In this document: one piece after another, positions 1 through 7,974 of the stretch
Numbering within the stretch: position 1 is the stretch's first letter
How the letters are laid out: every line of letters starts with the position of its first letter
Assembly (NCBI RefSeq): GCF_018613695.1
Contig: NZ_JAGGPR010000005.1
Span: 307,571 to 371,570, forward strand
Reading direction: 5' to 3'
Origin: Arthrobacter sp. ISL-95
Lineage (GTDB): Bacteria; Actinomycetota; Actinomycetes; Actinomycetales; Micrococcaceae
Length of the DNA stretch: 64,000 nt
Made by a program: the position numbers and the translations under genes
Notes under the pieces: generated by a model
Told to the model about the DNA's origin: nothing
Database searches by the model: none
What the model saw: the letters and a program-made list of their open reading frames with translations, nothing else

Positions 1-1377
1 ATCCTGACCAAGAGCGAGGCCGTCAAGAGCGGCGAACTCAACGTCAGCATCGACCTCTTCGACCGCTACCCGGCACCGTACGGCCTCATCCGCTACGGCG
101 TGGCGCCGGACCACCCCCGTATCAAGGGCATCGTCAACGCCCTGCACAAGGTCCTGGACCGCGGTGACATCCGTTTCTTCGGCAACGTGGACTACGGCAC
201 GGACATCTCAATCGAGGACCTCCGCAAGCACTACGACGCCGTCATCTTCGCCACCGGCGCCATCAAGGACGCGGATCTGAACATCCCGGGCATCGAACTT
301 GAGGGCTCCTTCGGCGGCGCTGACTTCGTCTCCTGGTACGACGGACACCCGGACGTTCCCCGCGAATGGCCGCTGGATGCCAAGGAAATCGCTGTCCTCG
401 GCAACGGCAACGTGGCCCTTGACGTGGCCCGCGTCCTCTCCAAGCACGCCGATGACCTCCTGGTCACTGAAATCCCGGACAACGTTTACGCCGGCCTGAA
501 GAACTCCCCGGTCACCGACGTCCACGTCTTTGGCCGTCGTGGCCCCGCACAGGTGAAGTTCACTCCGCTGGAACTGCGCGAACTCTCGCACTCCAAGGAC
601 GTAGACATCATCCTCTACGCCGAGGATTTCGAATTCGACGAAGAATCCGACCGCCAGGTCCAGACGAACAACCAGACCAAGACCATGGTTGGCACGCTCA
701 CCAACTGGATCGCCGAGCAGCCGGAGGACCTTTCCGAGCTCACCGCTTCCCGCCGCCTGCACCTGCATTTCCTGCACAGCCCGGTGGAAATCGTGGACTC
801 CCCGGAAAGCCCGGGCAAGGTTGCCGGCATCAAGTTTGAGCGCACCGAGCTGGACGGCACGGGCAATGCCCGCGGCACCGGCGAGTTCATCGACTACCCG
901 GTCCAGGCCGTGTACCGCTCCATCGGCTACTTCGGTTCGGCCCTGCCGGACGTGGAGTTCGACCACAAGAAGGGCGTCGTCACCAACGACGGCGGTCGCG
1001 TCCTGGACGCTGACGGCCAGCACGTACCGGGCCTGTACGCAACGGGCTGGATCAAGCGCGGTCCGGTAGGCCTCATCGGCCACACCAAGGGCGACGCCCT
1101 CGAAACCGTCACCTACCTTCTGGAAGACCGGGAGAACCTGCCGGTTGCTGAGGTTCCCGCAGCTGATGCCGTAGTAGATCTTCTCGATGCCCGCGGTGTG
1201 AAGTTCACCAGCTGGGAAGGGTGGCTGGCCCTTGACGCCCACGAGCTCGCGCTCGGCGCAGCAGCCACCGAGGCCGGCACCTCCCACGGTGTTGAGGTCA
1301 AGCGTGAGCGCATCAAGGTGGTGCCGCGCGAGGACATGGTCAACATTTCCCGCGATGGCGTAGCCGCACAGGTCTAA
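1..1377 (+). CDS. FprA-type ferredoxin--NADP(+) reductase (5' end outside window)
   Basis: Flavoprotein of the adrenodoxin reductase-like family, moving electrons between NADPH and a ferredoxin. The frame is open from base 1 to the TAA at 1375-1377 (458 codons). Against the paralogue at 22769-24208 only about the first 29 residues, including the FAD-binding GxGxxG, lie before the window. Visible are the NADP-binding GNGNVALDVAR stretch, the RRGPAQVKFTPLELREL block and the C-terminal GWIKRGPVGLIGHTKGDA motif that closes over the cofactor. By eye the two copies agree at most positions throughout. The stop is followed 3 bp later by a long palindrome at 1381-1443. The in-frame ATG at 100 is internal. 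Family assignment is secure; the physiological ferredoxin partner cannot be told from here. Confidence 0.93.
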   Translation: MLTKSEAVKSGELNVSIDLFDRYPAPYGLIRYGVAPDHPRIKGIVNALHKVLDRGDIRFFGNVDYGTDISIEDLRKHYDAVIFATGAIKDADLNIPGIELEGSFGGADFVSWYDGHPDVPREWPLDAKEIAVLGNGNVALDVARVLSKHADDLLVTEIPDNVYAGLKNSPVTDVHVFGRRGPAQVKFTPLELRELSHSKDVDIILYAEDFEFDEESDRQVQTNNQTKTMVGTLTNWIAEQPEDLSELTASRRLHLHFLHSPVEIVDSPESPGKVAGIKFERTELDGTGNARGTGEFIDYPVQAVYRSIGYFGSALPDVEFDHKKGVVTNDGGRVLDADGQHVPGLYATGWIKRGPVGLIGHTKGDALETVTYLLEDRENLPVAEVPAADAVVDLLDARGVKFTSWEGWLALDAHELALGAAATEAGTSHGVEVKRERIKVVPREDMVNISRDGVAAQV

Positions 1378-1380
1378 CAG

Positions 1381-1443
1381 CAACGCGGGGTCACTTACGC
1401 ACCTTTCCGGCCGCCCGGAAGGTGCATAAGTGACCCCGCGTTG
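1381..1443. terminator. Long palindrome, family R1 copy 1 (probable bidirectional terminator)
   Basis: Arms of about 29-30 nt beginning CAACGCGGGGTCACTTA pair across a 4-nt loop, with one mismatch and one bulge. It starts 3 nt after the upstream stop and is followed by TTTT. The outer 16 nt of the arm recur at 21506, 48746 and 49802. Confidence 0.8.
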
Positions 1444-1458
1444 TTTTAGTCTGTGGGT

Positions 1459-2838
1459 ATGGACGTCGTTGTCATTGAAACTCCGCAGCTGGGTGATCGC
1501 AGTTACTTGGTGCATGACGGCACCGTGGCCTTGGTGATCGACCCCCAACGGGACATCGACCGCGTGGAGGCTGCGGCCATTGAAGCTGGCGTCCGGATCA
1601 CTCATGTGGCCGAAACGCACCTGCACAATGACTACGTCACGGGCGGTTTGGTCCTGGCGGTGAAGCACGGCGCTGACTACTGGGTGCACGCCGAGGACGA
1701 TGTTTCCTTTGCTCGCGTCCCCGTGTCCGACGGCCAGGTTCTTCGGGTTGGCGGGCTTGCTGTCACAGTGGTGGCCACCCCGGGCCACACGCATACGCAC
1801 CTCGCCTATGTGGTGCGGGATGACGCGCACGACGACGGCCCTGAGGCCGTGTTTTCCGGCGGCAGCTTGCTCTACGGTTCGGTGGGGCGGACGGACCTGG
1901 TCTCGCCAGATGACACCGCCAAGCTGGCCCATGATCAGTACTCCTCAGTCCGGCGTTTGGTTGACTCGGCGGCGCCTGACGCTGCGCTGTACCCCACCCA
2001 CGGTTTTGGATCGTTTTGCTCCATTGGCCCCGCGAGTCACCAGGACGCCTCCACTATTGCTGAGCAGGCACTGTCCAATCACGCGCTGACGGATCCCCAC
2101 GAGGACCACTTCGTCTCGCAGTTGCTGGAAAACATCACGGCTTATCCGGCGTACTACGCCCACATGAGTCCACTCAATGCCGCGGGTCCGGGTGAGGCAA
2201 GCCTGGCTGTTCCGGACTCGGTTGATCCGGCGGAGCTGAGCCGACGGCTGAGTGCAGGGGAGTGGGTTGTAGACCTGCGGCAACGGGTGGCGTTCGCTGA
2301 CACTCACCTCCAGGGCAGCGTGAGTTTCGAGTACGGCCGCGGGGAAAATTTCACCAGCTACCTTGGCTGGGTGATCCCGTGGAACCAGCCGCTCACGTTG
2401 TTGGGACCACGCGGCGAGGTTGAGAAGGCGATCCGCGACCTGGTGAGGATCGGCATCGACAACCCGGATGCCGCCGTCGGGCCTGACCCGACGGGTCTGG
2501 ACATCGGTGTCCTTGCGCCTGACACTCCCGTGGCGGCGTACCCGCACGGGGATTGGAGTTTGTTGCTCAGGGAGCGGACGCCGGAGGACGTGGTCCTGGA
2601 TGTTCGCCGTCCGGAAGAATTCAAAGCCTCGCACGTGGCTGGTGCGCTCAACCTGCCCGTTTACGGGCTCCTCGGCAGAATCACTGAGCTGCCGGAAGCC
2701 AGAATCTGGGTGCACTGCGCCACGGGCTACCGGGCAAGTGTCGCCGCGAGTTTGCTGGACCGGGCCGGACTGGACGTGGTGCTCATCAACGCCAAATTCA
2801 AGGACGCAGACGGCGCAGGAGTCGAAACAACGCCGTAA
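1459..2838 (+). CDS. MBL-fold hydrolase with two rhodanese domains (persulfide dioxygenase-like)
   Basis: A 459-residue sulfur-metabolism protein: N-terminal metallo-beta-lactamase domain (about 1-200) of the ETHE1/persulfide dioxygenase type, then two rhodanese domains. Metal-site motifs seen are THLHND (H54, H56, D58), PGHTHTH (H110) and YPTHGFGS. The rhodanese at about 255-320 has no active cysteine; the one at about 370-450 keeps it (C420 in HCATGYR). In ETHE1 relatives the second metal-bridging Asp sits in a TGD motif; here that position reads SGGS, so the Asp is missing. The ATG at 1459 is preferred over a GTG at 1453 because TAGTCT (1447-1452) lies 6 nt before it, as in a leaderless mRNA, and no Shine-Dalgarno is present. 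Likely oxidises or transfers persulfide sulfur; the substrate is inferred. Confidence 0.85.
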   Translation: MDVVVIETPQLGDRSYLVHDGTVALVIDPQRDIDRVEAAAIEAGVRITHVAETHLHNDYVTGGLVLAVKHGADYWVHAEDDVSFARVPVSDGQVLRVGGLAVTVVATPGHTHTHLAYVVRDDAHDDGPEAVFSGGSLLYGSVGRTDLVSPDDTAKLAHDQYSSVRRLVDSAAPDAALYPTHGFGSFCSIGPASHQDASTIAEQALSNHALTDPHEDHFVSQLLENITAYPAYYAHMSPLNAAGPGEASLAVPDSVDPAELSRRLSAGEWVVDLRQRVAFADTHLQGSVSFEYGRGENFTSYLGWVIPWNQPLTLLGPRGEVEKAIRDLVRIGIDNPDAAVGPDPTGLDIGVLAPDTPVAAYPHGDWSLLLRERTPEDVVLDVRRPEEFKASHVAGALNLPVYGLLGRITELPEARIWVHCATGYRASVAASLLDRAGLDVVLINAKFKDADGAGVETTP

Positions 2839-2850
2839 ACAGTAGCCGGG

Positions 2851-3531
2851 CTACCGCGGCGCCTGATCCGAGCAGTAATCCAGATTCCTGTACACGCTCT
2901 GGATGGCGGCATCAGGATCGTGGGCTTCCAAAGCGTCCACCAGTTCGTCATGGCCTTCGCGGGGGATGCCGTTGAAGCCGCCCTTGCGTTGCTGCCGGAG
3001 GAGGTCGTTGTGGAACACTCCGCCGAACGAAACGTACAGCTGGTGCAGCAAGGGGTTTCGTGACGCCAGGGCCACGCGTTCGTGGAATTCCCAGTCGGCG
3101 CTGGCCCACGTGGGGTAGTCCTCGGCCTGCCAGGCATCGTGGCGGAGCGCCAGGAGACGGCGCATTTCAGCCAGATCCTCGGTGGTGGCGTGCTTGGTAG
3201 CCAGACGAGCGGCCTGAGTGTCCAAGCCGAGACGGACCTCCACAATGTGTTCCTGCGTGTGCTCCAGGTACATCCGCTGGGCCGCGCCGGACATTTCACT
3301 GTTGGCCCGCACATACGTGCCGTCTCCCCGGCGGACCTCCAGCATGCCCGAGTGTGCCAGCGCCTTGATGGCCTCGCGCAGGGTTCCGCGCGAAACACCA
3401 AGGGTGGACATGAGCTCGGGTTCGGCAGGAATTCGCTCCTGAAGAGGCCATTCACCGGACTTGATCATGTCCCGCAGCTTTGCGGTGATCTCCTCGGCAA
3501 GGGCCGGGCGATGCGAAGGGGTCAGGGTCAT
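2851..3531 (-). CDS. GntR family regulator, FadR/FCD subfamily
   Basis: A 226-residue one-component regulator. An N-terminal winged helix (about 8-72, with RIPAEPELMSTLGVSRGTLREAI) is followed by an all-helical FCD ligand domain (about 90-215) that carries the Asp/His metal positions in ADWEFHERVA and EGHDELVDAL. The ATG at 3531 overlaps the stop of the upstream transporter as ATGA, so the regulator is translationally coupled to it and is the second gene of that operon. A longer upstream extension of the frame lies wholly antisense to nothing but inside the transporter gene and is not used. The perfect palindrome in front of the operon (4842-4860) is the obvious candidate operator. The effector is unknown. 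Confidence 0.93.
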   Translation of the reverse strand: MTLTPSHRPALAEEITAKLRDMIKSGEWPLQERIPAEPELMSTLGVSRGTLREAIKALAHSGMLEVRRGDGTYVRANSEMSGAAQRMYLEHTQEHIVEVRLGLDTQAARLATKHATTEDLAEMRRLLALRHDAWQAEDYPTWASADWEFHERVALASRNPLLHQLYVSFGGVFHNDLLRQQRKGGFNGIPREGHDELVDALEAHDPDAAIQSVYRNLDYCSDQAPR

Positions 3532-4832
3532 GCTGTCCTCGGTCCGGTCTTGGTGGCAGTGCGCTTGCTGGTGAGCAGGTGGCAGGTGACCATGAGCGCC
3601 ACCGCCACGATGGACAGCAGGCTCAACGGCAGCACCCAGCCGCCGGTGGCGCTGTGGAGCAGGCCCATGCCAAAGGGGCCGATTGCCGCAATCAAGTATC
3701 CCAGCGATTGGGCGATGGTGGAGAGCGCGGTGGTTTCCGCCGTCGAGCGTCCGCTGCGGCTGATGATCACCAGAACCAGCGGGAAGATGCCCAAACCGAA
3801 GCCGAACAGCACTGCGGGAACAACCGCCAACGACGTCGGCAGCCAGACCATGGCGGCAATGGCGAGCAGCGTGGAGCTGCTGGCGAGATACAATGCGGGG
3901 CGCAGCATGCCTGGCCGGGAACCGAAGGCGAGCAGGATCATGCCGGCCGCGACGGAAACCAGTTGCATCACGCCGAATTGGAGGCCGCTTTCGGAGGCAC
4001 TGAGACCTTGCGACGTCAGGATGTAGGCGAACCAGCTCATCACGGCATAGGCGAGGAAAGCCTGGAAAGTGAAGATCGCGGTGATCAGAAGGCCCAAACG
4101 GGTGCGCAGCAGCGGCCACATGGACACCCGCGGGCGATCGGTCTTGGTGGCCTTCCGGTGCGTGTGCAGGACGACCGGCAGGAAACCCAGGAGAGCCGCG
4201 ACGCCCAACAGGCCCCAAGCAGCCAGGCCCATGGACGGCGAACCAAGTTCCTGGGCCAGCGGAACGCTGACGACTGCGGCGAAGGTTGCTCCGCCGGACA
4301 TGGTGAACGTGTAGAGGCCGGTCATCATGGAAGTGCGCTCGGAGTAGTGCTCACGGATGAAGGACGGCATGGCCACGTTGCACACGGCCAGGCCGGACAT
4401 CGCCAGGACTGTGCCTCCAAGGAGGGCGCCCGTCACAGGAACGCCCCGCACCAGCAAGCCGCCGGCCAGCAGTGCCAAAGCGATGGCGATCGCCTTCTCC
4501 ACGCCGACGCGGCGGGTCAGCCAGGACGTTCCCATGCCTGCAACGGCAAAGCACAGCAGCGGAATGGACGGAAGGATGGACGCCACCAGAGCGCCGTAAC
4601 CCAGCACCTGCTGAAGGTCATGGAACAGGGCTGCGGCGCTGGTGATACCCGCACGCAGATTTAGGCCGATGAGGACCACGGCAATAAGGCCGACGACGGC
4701 GACGACCCGGGTCTTGGGGACTGCTGAGCTGGCCGGGTCCGCAGGGTTCGCACGGACCGCAGGGGCAGTCTGGGCGGTGCTCACAGTAGGAATGTTTCCA
4801 GTGCTGGGGGTGAGAGGAGTCGTCGCGGCCAT
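3528..4832 (-). CDS. CynX/NimT-family MFS transporter
   Basis: A 434-residue membrane protein with about 12 hydrophobic segments after a 45-residue Pro/Ala/Thr-rich cytoplasmic tail. The first segment ends in LIGLNLRAGITS, and TSWLTRRVGVEKAI follows TM2; both are typical of the CynX/NimT (cyanate/2-nitroimidazole) branch of the major facilitator superfamily. It is first in an operon with the GntR regulator. TAACCT (4844-4839, minus strand) lies 6 nt before the ATG and overlaps the palindromic operator; no Shine-Dalgarno is visible, so a leaderless mRNA is likely. Members export small anions or drugs; the substrate here is not predictable. Confidence 0.88.
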   Translation of the reverse strand: MAATTPLTPSTGNIPTVSTAQTAPAVRANPADPASSAVPKTRVVAVVGLIAVVLIGLNLRAGITSAAALFHDLQQVLGYGALVASILPSIPLLCFAVAGMGTSWLTRRVGVEKAIAIALALLAGGLLVRGVPVTGALLGGTVLAMSGLAVCNVAMPSFIREHYSERTSMMTGLYTFTMSGGATFAAVVSVPLAQELGSPSMGLAAWGLLGVAALLGFLPVVLHTHRKATKTDRPRVSMWPLLRTRLGLLITAIFTFQAFLAYAVMSWFAYILTSQGLSASESGLQFGVMQLVSVAAGMILLAFGSRPGMLRPALYLASSSTLLAIAAMVWLPTSLAVVPAVLFGFGLGIFPLVLVIISRSGRSTAETTALSTIAQSLGYLIAAIGPFGMGLLHSATGGWVLPLSLLSIVAVALMVTCHLLTSKRTATKTGPRTA

Positions 4833-4838
4833 ATCTAA

Positions 4839-4860
4839 AGGTTAGACGTTTGACGTCTAA
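4839..4860 (-). promoter_or_regulatory. Operator and -10 region of the CynX/GntR operon
   Basis: TTAGACGTTTGACGTCTAA at 4842-4860 is a perfect 8-bp inverted repeat around a 3-bp centre. Its gene-proximal end overlaps the -10-like TAACCT, which lies 6 nt from the ATG at 4832. Binding there would block transcription, fitting autoregulation by the GntR protein of the same operon. Confidence 0.7.
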
Positions 4861-4897
4861 TGTCTAGGGTTTTGTGGTGAAGCTCTCCGCGGACTGC

Positions 4898-6340
4898 CTA
4901 TCTGGGGTTTCGGGAACCCAGCCGCTGAACCGCCAAAGCCAGCCAAAGTTGTACACGGTCCTGCGTCTGGGAGGGGTCGTAACCCGTTAGCTCGGTGATC
5001 TGGGCCAGACGGTATCGCACCGTATTGCGGTGCAGGGTGAGGGCTTCGGCCACCGCAGCCACTGAGCCGTTGTGGTTCAGGTAGCTTTCCAGAGTGGCCA
5101 CCAATTCGGCACCATGAGCTGCGTCGAACTTGCGCAAGGGGGTGAGGGATTCGCTAGCCATATCCGCCAACGGAACATCCTCGCTGGCCAGCAATAGGGA
5201 CGTCAGGCTCAGGCGCTCCGGCTCGTTGACCGGCAAGCCGTGTGCCACGGCGTCGCGCGCTTCAAAGTAGCTCCACCGCAGCCCGTTCGGTTTCGTATAG
5301 GCGCCGCCGATGCCTATCACTGCGTGAATGCCGGCTTCCTGCAAGTGATCGCTCAGGCTCCTGGCCAAAGCGGTGGCCGAGCTGCCGTCGTCGCTGATGA
5401 CGGTGACCAGGTCCTTCCCGACGACGGCGCTGACGCCGGCTTCCAACGCCTGGGGCAGGGAAATGCTGATCAGCTGTTTGTGGTGTGCCACGGACTCCGC
5501 CACGAGCACCACGTTCTTCCGGGTGCTGTTGATGCCAACGCCGGCCAAACGACGCGCGGACTCAATGGTTTCCAGTGTGCCGTGAATGACGTCGTCCAGC
5601 ACCTGTCCGGCCATGGCCCGCTGGGACTGCCGCTGCTTGACCATGTTGTTGAGCTCAACGCTGATCAGGTTTTGGGCGTAACTGACGATTCCGGAGTCAA
5701 CAAAGGGCTGCCGCAGCCATAGCGTGCAGGCATCCCTGCGGCCGGTGGGAATCGGATACGAAGCCCAGCCATCCGCCGTCGGGGCCGGTTTCCCCGCCAC
5801 GCTGTTGTAAAGCTGCGCGCTGAACTGAGTGAGCACTACGTCAGTGCGGAGCATGCTGCCCAATTGCTTCAGGAGCTCGTTCAGGCCGCCGCCGGTGAGG
5901 AGCGAGCGCGCCAGGATCTGGTGCCCGGCGAGAAGCCGCTCCAAATTGGAATAGTGGTCTGCTGAATGCGACTCCGCCACCAGCTTTCCGATGGCAATGA
6001 ACGGGATTTCATAGGGGACTTCCACCAGTGGCAAACCCCAACGGTTGGCTTCGGCGATGAGTGCATCCGGAACGGACTCGTGGGTGAGGCCGATGCCGAA
6101 ACCGATCCCCACTGCACCGGCGCGCTGGGCCTGGCGGACGAACCGCCGCTGGTCCGCGGCGCTCTTGAGGCGGAGACCGGTGGTCAGGACCAATTCCCCG
6201 CCGCTGAGGAAGCGCTGGGGATCTTCCAATTCCGTCACGGCAACCCAGCTGATGTCCTGGTTCAGGGTGGTTTCGGCAAGGCCGGCCTGGCGGAGTTTCA
6301 GGGAGGGGACAGCGACGAGCGAAGCGAGGGACATTGCCAT
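4898..6340 (-). CDS. PucR family transcriptional regulator
   Basis: A 480-residue regulator: N-terminal PucR/purine-catabolism-type sensor domain (about 1-125, with ELEDPQRFLSGGELVLTTGLRL), a central GGDEF-like/CdaR region and a C-terminal PucR helix-turn-helix (about 415-475, LESYLNHNGSVAAVAEAL then LHRNTVRYRLAQI). It is transcribed divergently from gamma-aminobutyraldehyde dehydrogenase and gabT across a 144-bp gap, so it most likely activates or represses that GABA operon, as GabR-like PucR proteins do in other actinobacteria. TACGCT (6353-6348) lies 7 nt before the ATG with no Shine-Dalgarno, so the mRNA may be leaderless. Family certain, target inferred from position. Confidence 0.92.
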   Translation of the reverse strand: MAMSLASLVAVPSLKLRQAGLAETTLNQDISWVAVTELEDPQRFLSGGELVLTTGLRLKSAADQRRFVRQAQRAGAVGIGFGIGLTHESVPDALIAEANRWGLPLVEVPYEIPFIAIGKLVAESHSADHYSNLERLLAGHQILARSLLTGGGLNELLKQLGSMLRTDVVLTQFSAQLYNSVAGKPAPTADGWASYPIPTGRRDACTLWLRQPFVDSGIVSYAQNLISVELNNMVKQRQSQRAMAGQVLDDVIHGTLETIESARRLAGVGINSTRKNVVLVAESVAHHKQLISISLPQALEAGVSAVVGKDLVTVISDDGSSATALARSLSDHLQEAGIHAVIGIGGAYTKPNGLRWSYFEARDAVAHGLPVNEPERLSLTSLLLASEDVPLADMASESLTPLRKFDAAHGAELVATLESYLNHNGSVAAVAEALTLHRNTVRYRLAQITELTGYDPSQTQDRVQLWLALAVQRLGSRNPR

Positions 6341-6484
6341 GCTTTAAAGCGTAACCCGGCACTGGGCAAGCGCACTAAGCGGGGGGTTGTTGTGTGTGCA
6401 GCTGGCTATTCCTTGGGCACCCTCCCTGGCATAGGCTCTGATCAGCTAAACCCATGCCCAGACTCCGAAAGAGGGTTGCACACC

Positions 6485-7915
6485 GTGGTTCAAACCTTGC
6501 AGAACTTCATCAACGGCGAATTCGTTACGCCGGCAGGTACGGGTCTTCTGGACATCGTGAACCCCGCCACCGGGGAAATCGTTGCCAAATCGCCCATTTC
6601 GGTGCAGGCCGACGTGGACGCCGCCATGACCGCGGCCAACCAGGCCTTCAAGTCCTGGAAGAAGGCCACCCCGGGCCAGCGCCAACTGATGCTCCTCAAG
6701 CTCGCCGACGCCGTCGAGGCCAACAGCGACGAACTCGTAGAAGCCCAGCACCGCAACACCGGACAGGTCCGTTCCCTGATCGCCTCCGAGGAAGTTGCTG
6801 CAGGCGCAGACCAGCTCCGCTTCTTCGCCGGTGCAGCACGCATCATGGAAGGCAAGTCCGCAGGCGAATACTTTGAGGGCCACACCTCCTACGTGCGCCG
6901 CGAACCGATCGGTGTTGTAGCCCAGGTTGCTCCGTGGAACTACCCGTTCCTCATGGCCATCTGGAAGATCGGGCCCGCCCTGGCCGCAGGCAACACCATT
7001 GTTCTGAAGCCTTCGGACACCACCCCCGAGTCCACCTTGGTGTTGGCACGCCTCGCCGGCGAGATCTTCCCGGCCGGCGTCCTCAATGTTGTCCTCGGAA
7101 CCGGCGAAACCGGCGCCATGATGGTTGACCACAAGGTCCCCGGCCTGGTGTCCATCACGGGCTCCGTCCGTGCAGGCATCGCCGTGGCAAGCGGCGCAGC
7201 CAAGGGCCTCAAGCGTGCCCACCTGGAACTCGGCGGCAAGGCACCGGCAATCGTCTTCAAGGATGCCGACATCAAGAAGAGCGCAGCGGCCATCGCAGAG
7301 TTCGCCTTCTTCAACGCCGGCCAGGACTGCACAGCCATCACCCGCGTGCTGGTGGAAGACTCCGTGCACGACGACGTTGTGGCAGCAATGGTGGAGCACA
7401 CCAAGACCCTGCACACCGGTTCGCAGAACGACGAAGACAACTACTTTGGCCCGCTCAACAACGTGAACCACTTCAACGCTGTGACCTCCGTGGTGGACAA
7501 CCTGCCGGCCAACTGCAAGATCGAAACCGGTGGCCACCGGGCAGGGGAGAAGGGCTTCTTCTTCGAGCCCACCATCATCTCCGGTGCCAAGCAGTCCGAT
7601 GACATCGTGCAGAAGGAAACCTTCGGCCCGGTTATCACCGTCCAGAAGTTCAGCACTGAAGAAGAAGCGCTCGAACTCGCCAACGACGTCGAATACGCCC
7701 TGGCTTCCAGCGTCTGGACCACCGACCATGGCACGGCCATGCGCATGAGCCGCGACCTTGACTTCGGTGCGGTCTGGATCAACACCCACATCCTCCTGAC
7801 GGCAGAGATGCCCCACGGCGGCTTCAAGCAGTCCGGCTACGGCAAGGACCTCTCCATGTACGGCGTCGAGGACTACACGCGCATCAAGCACGTCATGAGT
7901 GCACTCGATGCATAA
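6485..7915 (+). CDS. patD: Gamma-aminobutyraldehyde dehydrogenase (PatD-like)
   Basis: A 476-residue NAD(P)-dependent aldehyde dehydrogenase that oxidises 4-aminobutanal, made from putrescine, to GABA. PWN at 150-152, cofactor Lys175, general base E248 (LELGGK) and nucleophile C282 (NAGQDCTA) are present. The C-terminal EMPHGGFKQSGYGKDLSMYG block is characteristic of the PatD/YdcW branch rather than GabD. The GTG at 6485 is chosen because GAGGG (6471-6475) precedes it by 9 nt and the protein then begins where family members do; the frame is open far upstream, but that stretch is antisense to the PucR gene. gabT follows after 59 nt, giving the order aldehyde to GABA to succinic semialdehyde. 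Confidence 0.9.
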   Translation: MVQTLQNFINGEFVTPAGTGLLDIVNPATGEIVAKSPISVQADVDAAMTAANQAFKSWKKATPGQRQLMLLKLADAVEANSDELVEAQHRNTGQVRSLIASEEVAAGADQLRFFAGAARIMEGKSAGEYFEGHTSYVRREPIGVVAQVAPWNYPFLMAIWKIGPALAAGNTIVLKPSDTTPESTLVLARLAGEIFPAGVLNVVLGTGETGAMMVDHKVPGLVSITGSVRAGIAVASGAAKGLKRAHLELGGKAPAIVFKDADIKKSAAAIAEFAFFNAGQDCTAITRVLVEDSVHDDVVAAMVEHTKTLHTGSQNDEDNYFGPLNNVNHFNAVTSVVDNLPANCKIETGGHRAGEKGFFFEPTIISGAKQSDDIVQKETFGPVITVQKFSTEEEALELANDVEYALASSVWTTDHGTAMRMSRDLDFGAVWINTHILLTAEMPHGGFKQSGYGKDLSMYGVEDYTRIKHVMSALDA

Positions 7916-7974
7916 CTCAGACGCATAGCGCAGTCGCGTAACCCGTACGTATTTCCCAGAAAGGCAACCACCTC

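Noticed and set aside
208..1932. Long minus-strand open frame antisense to the first reductase and the MBL gene
   Set aside because: It is a GC-rich shadow frame; the plus-strand proteins have clear family motifs and the antisense product has none.
5966..6484. In-frame 5' extension of the aminobutyraldehyde dehydrogenase
   Set aside because: This part is antisense to the PucR gene, matches no aldehyde dehydrogenase sequence, and the GTG at 6485 has a good Shine-Dalgarno.
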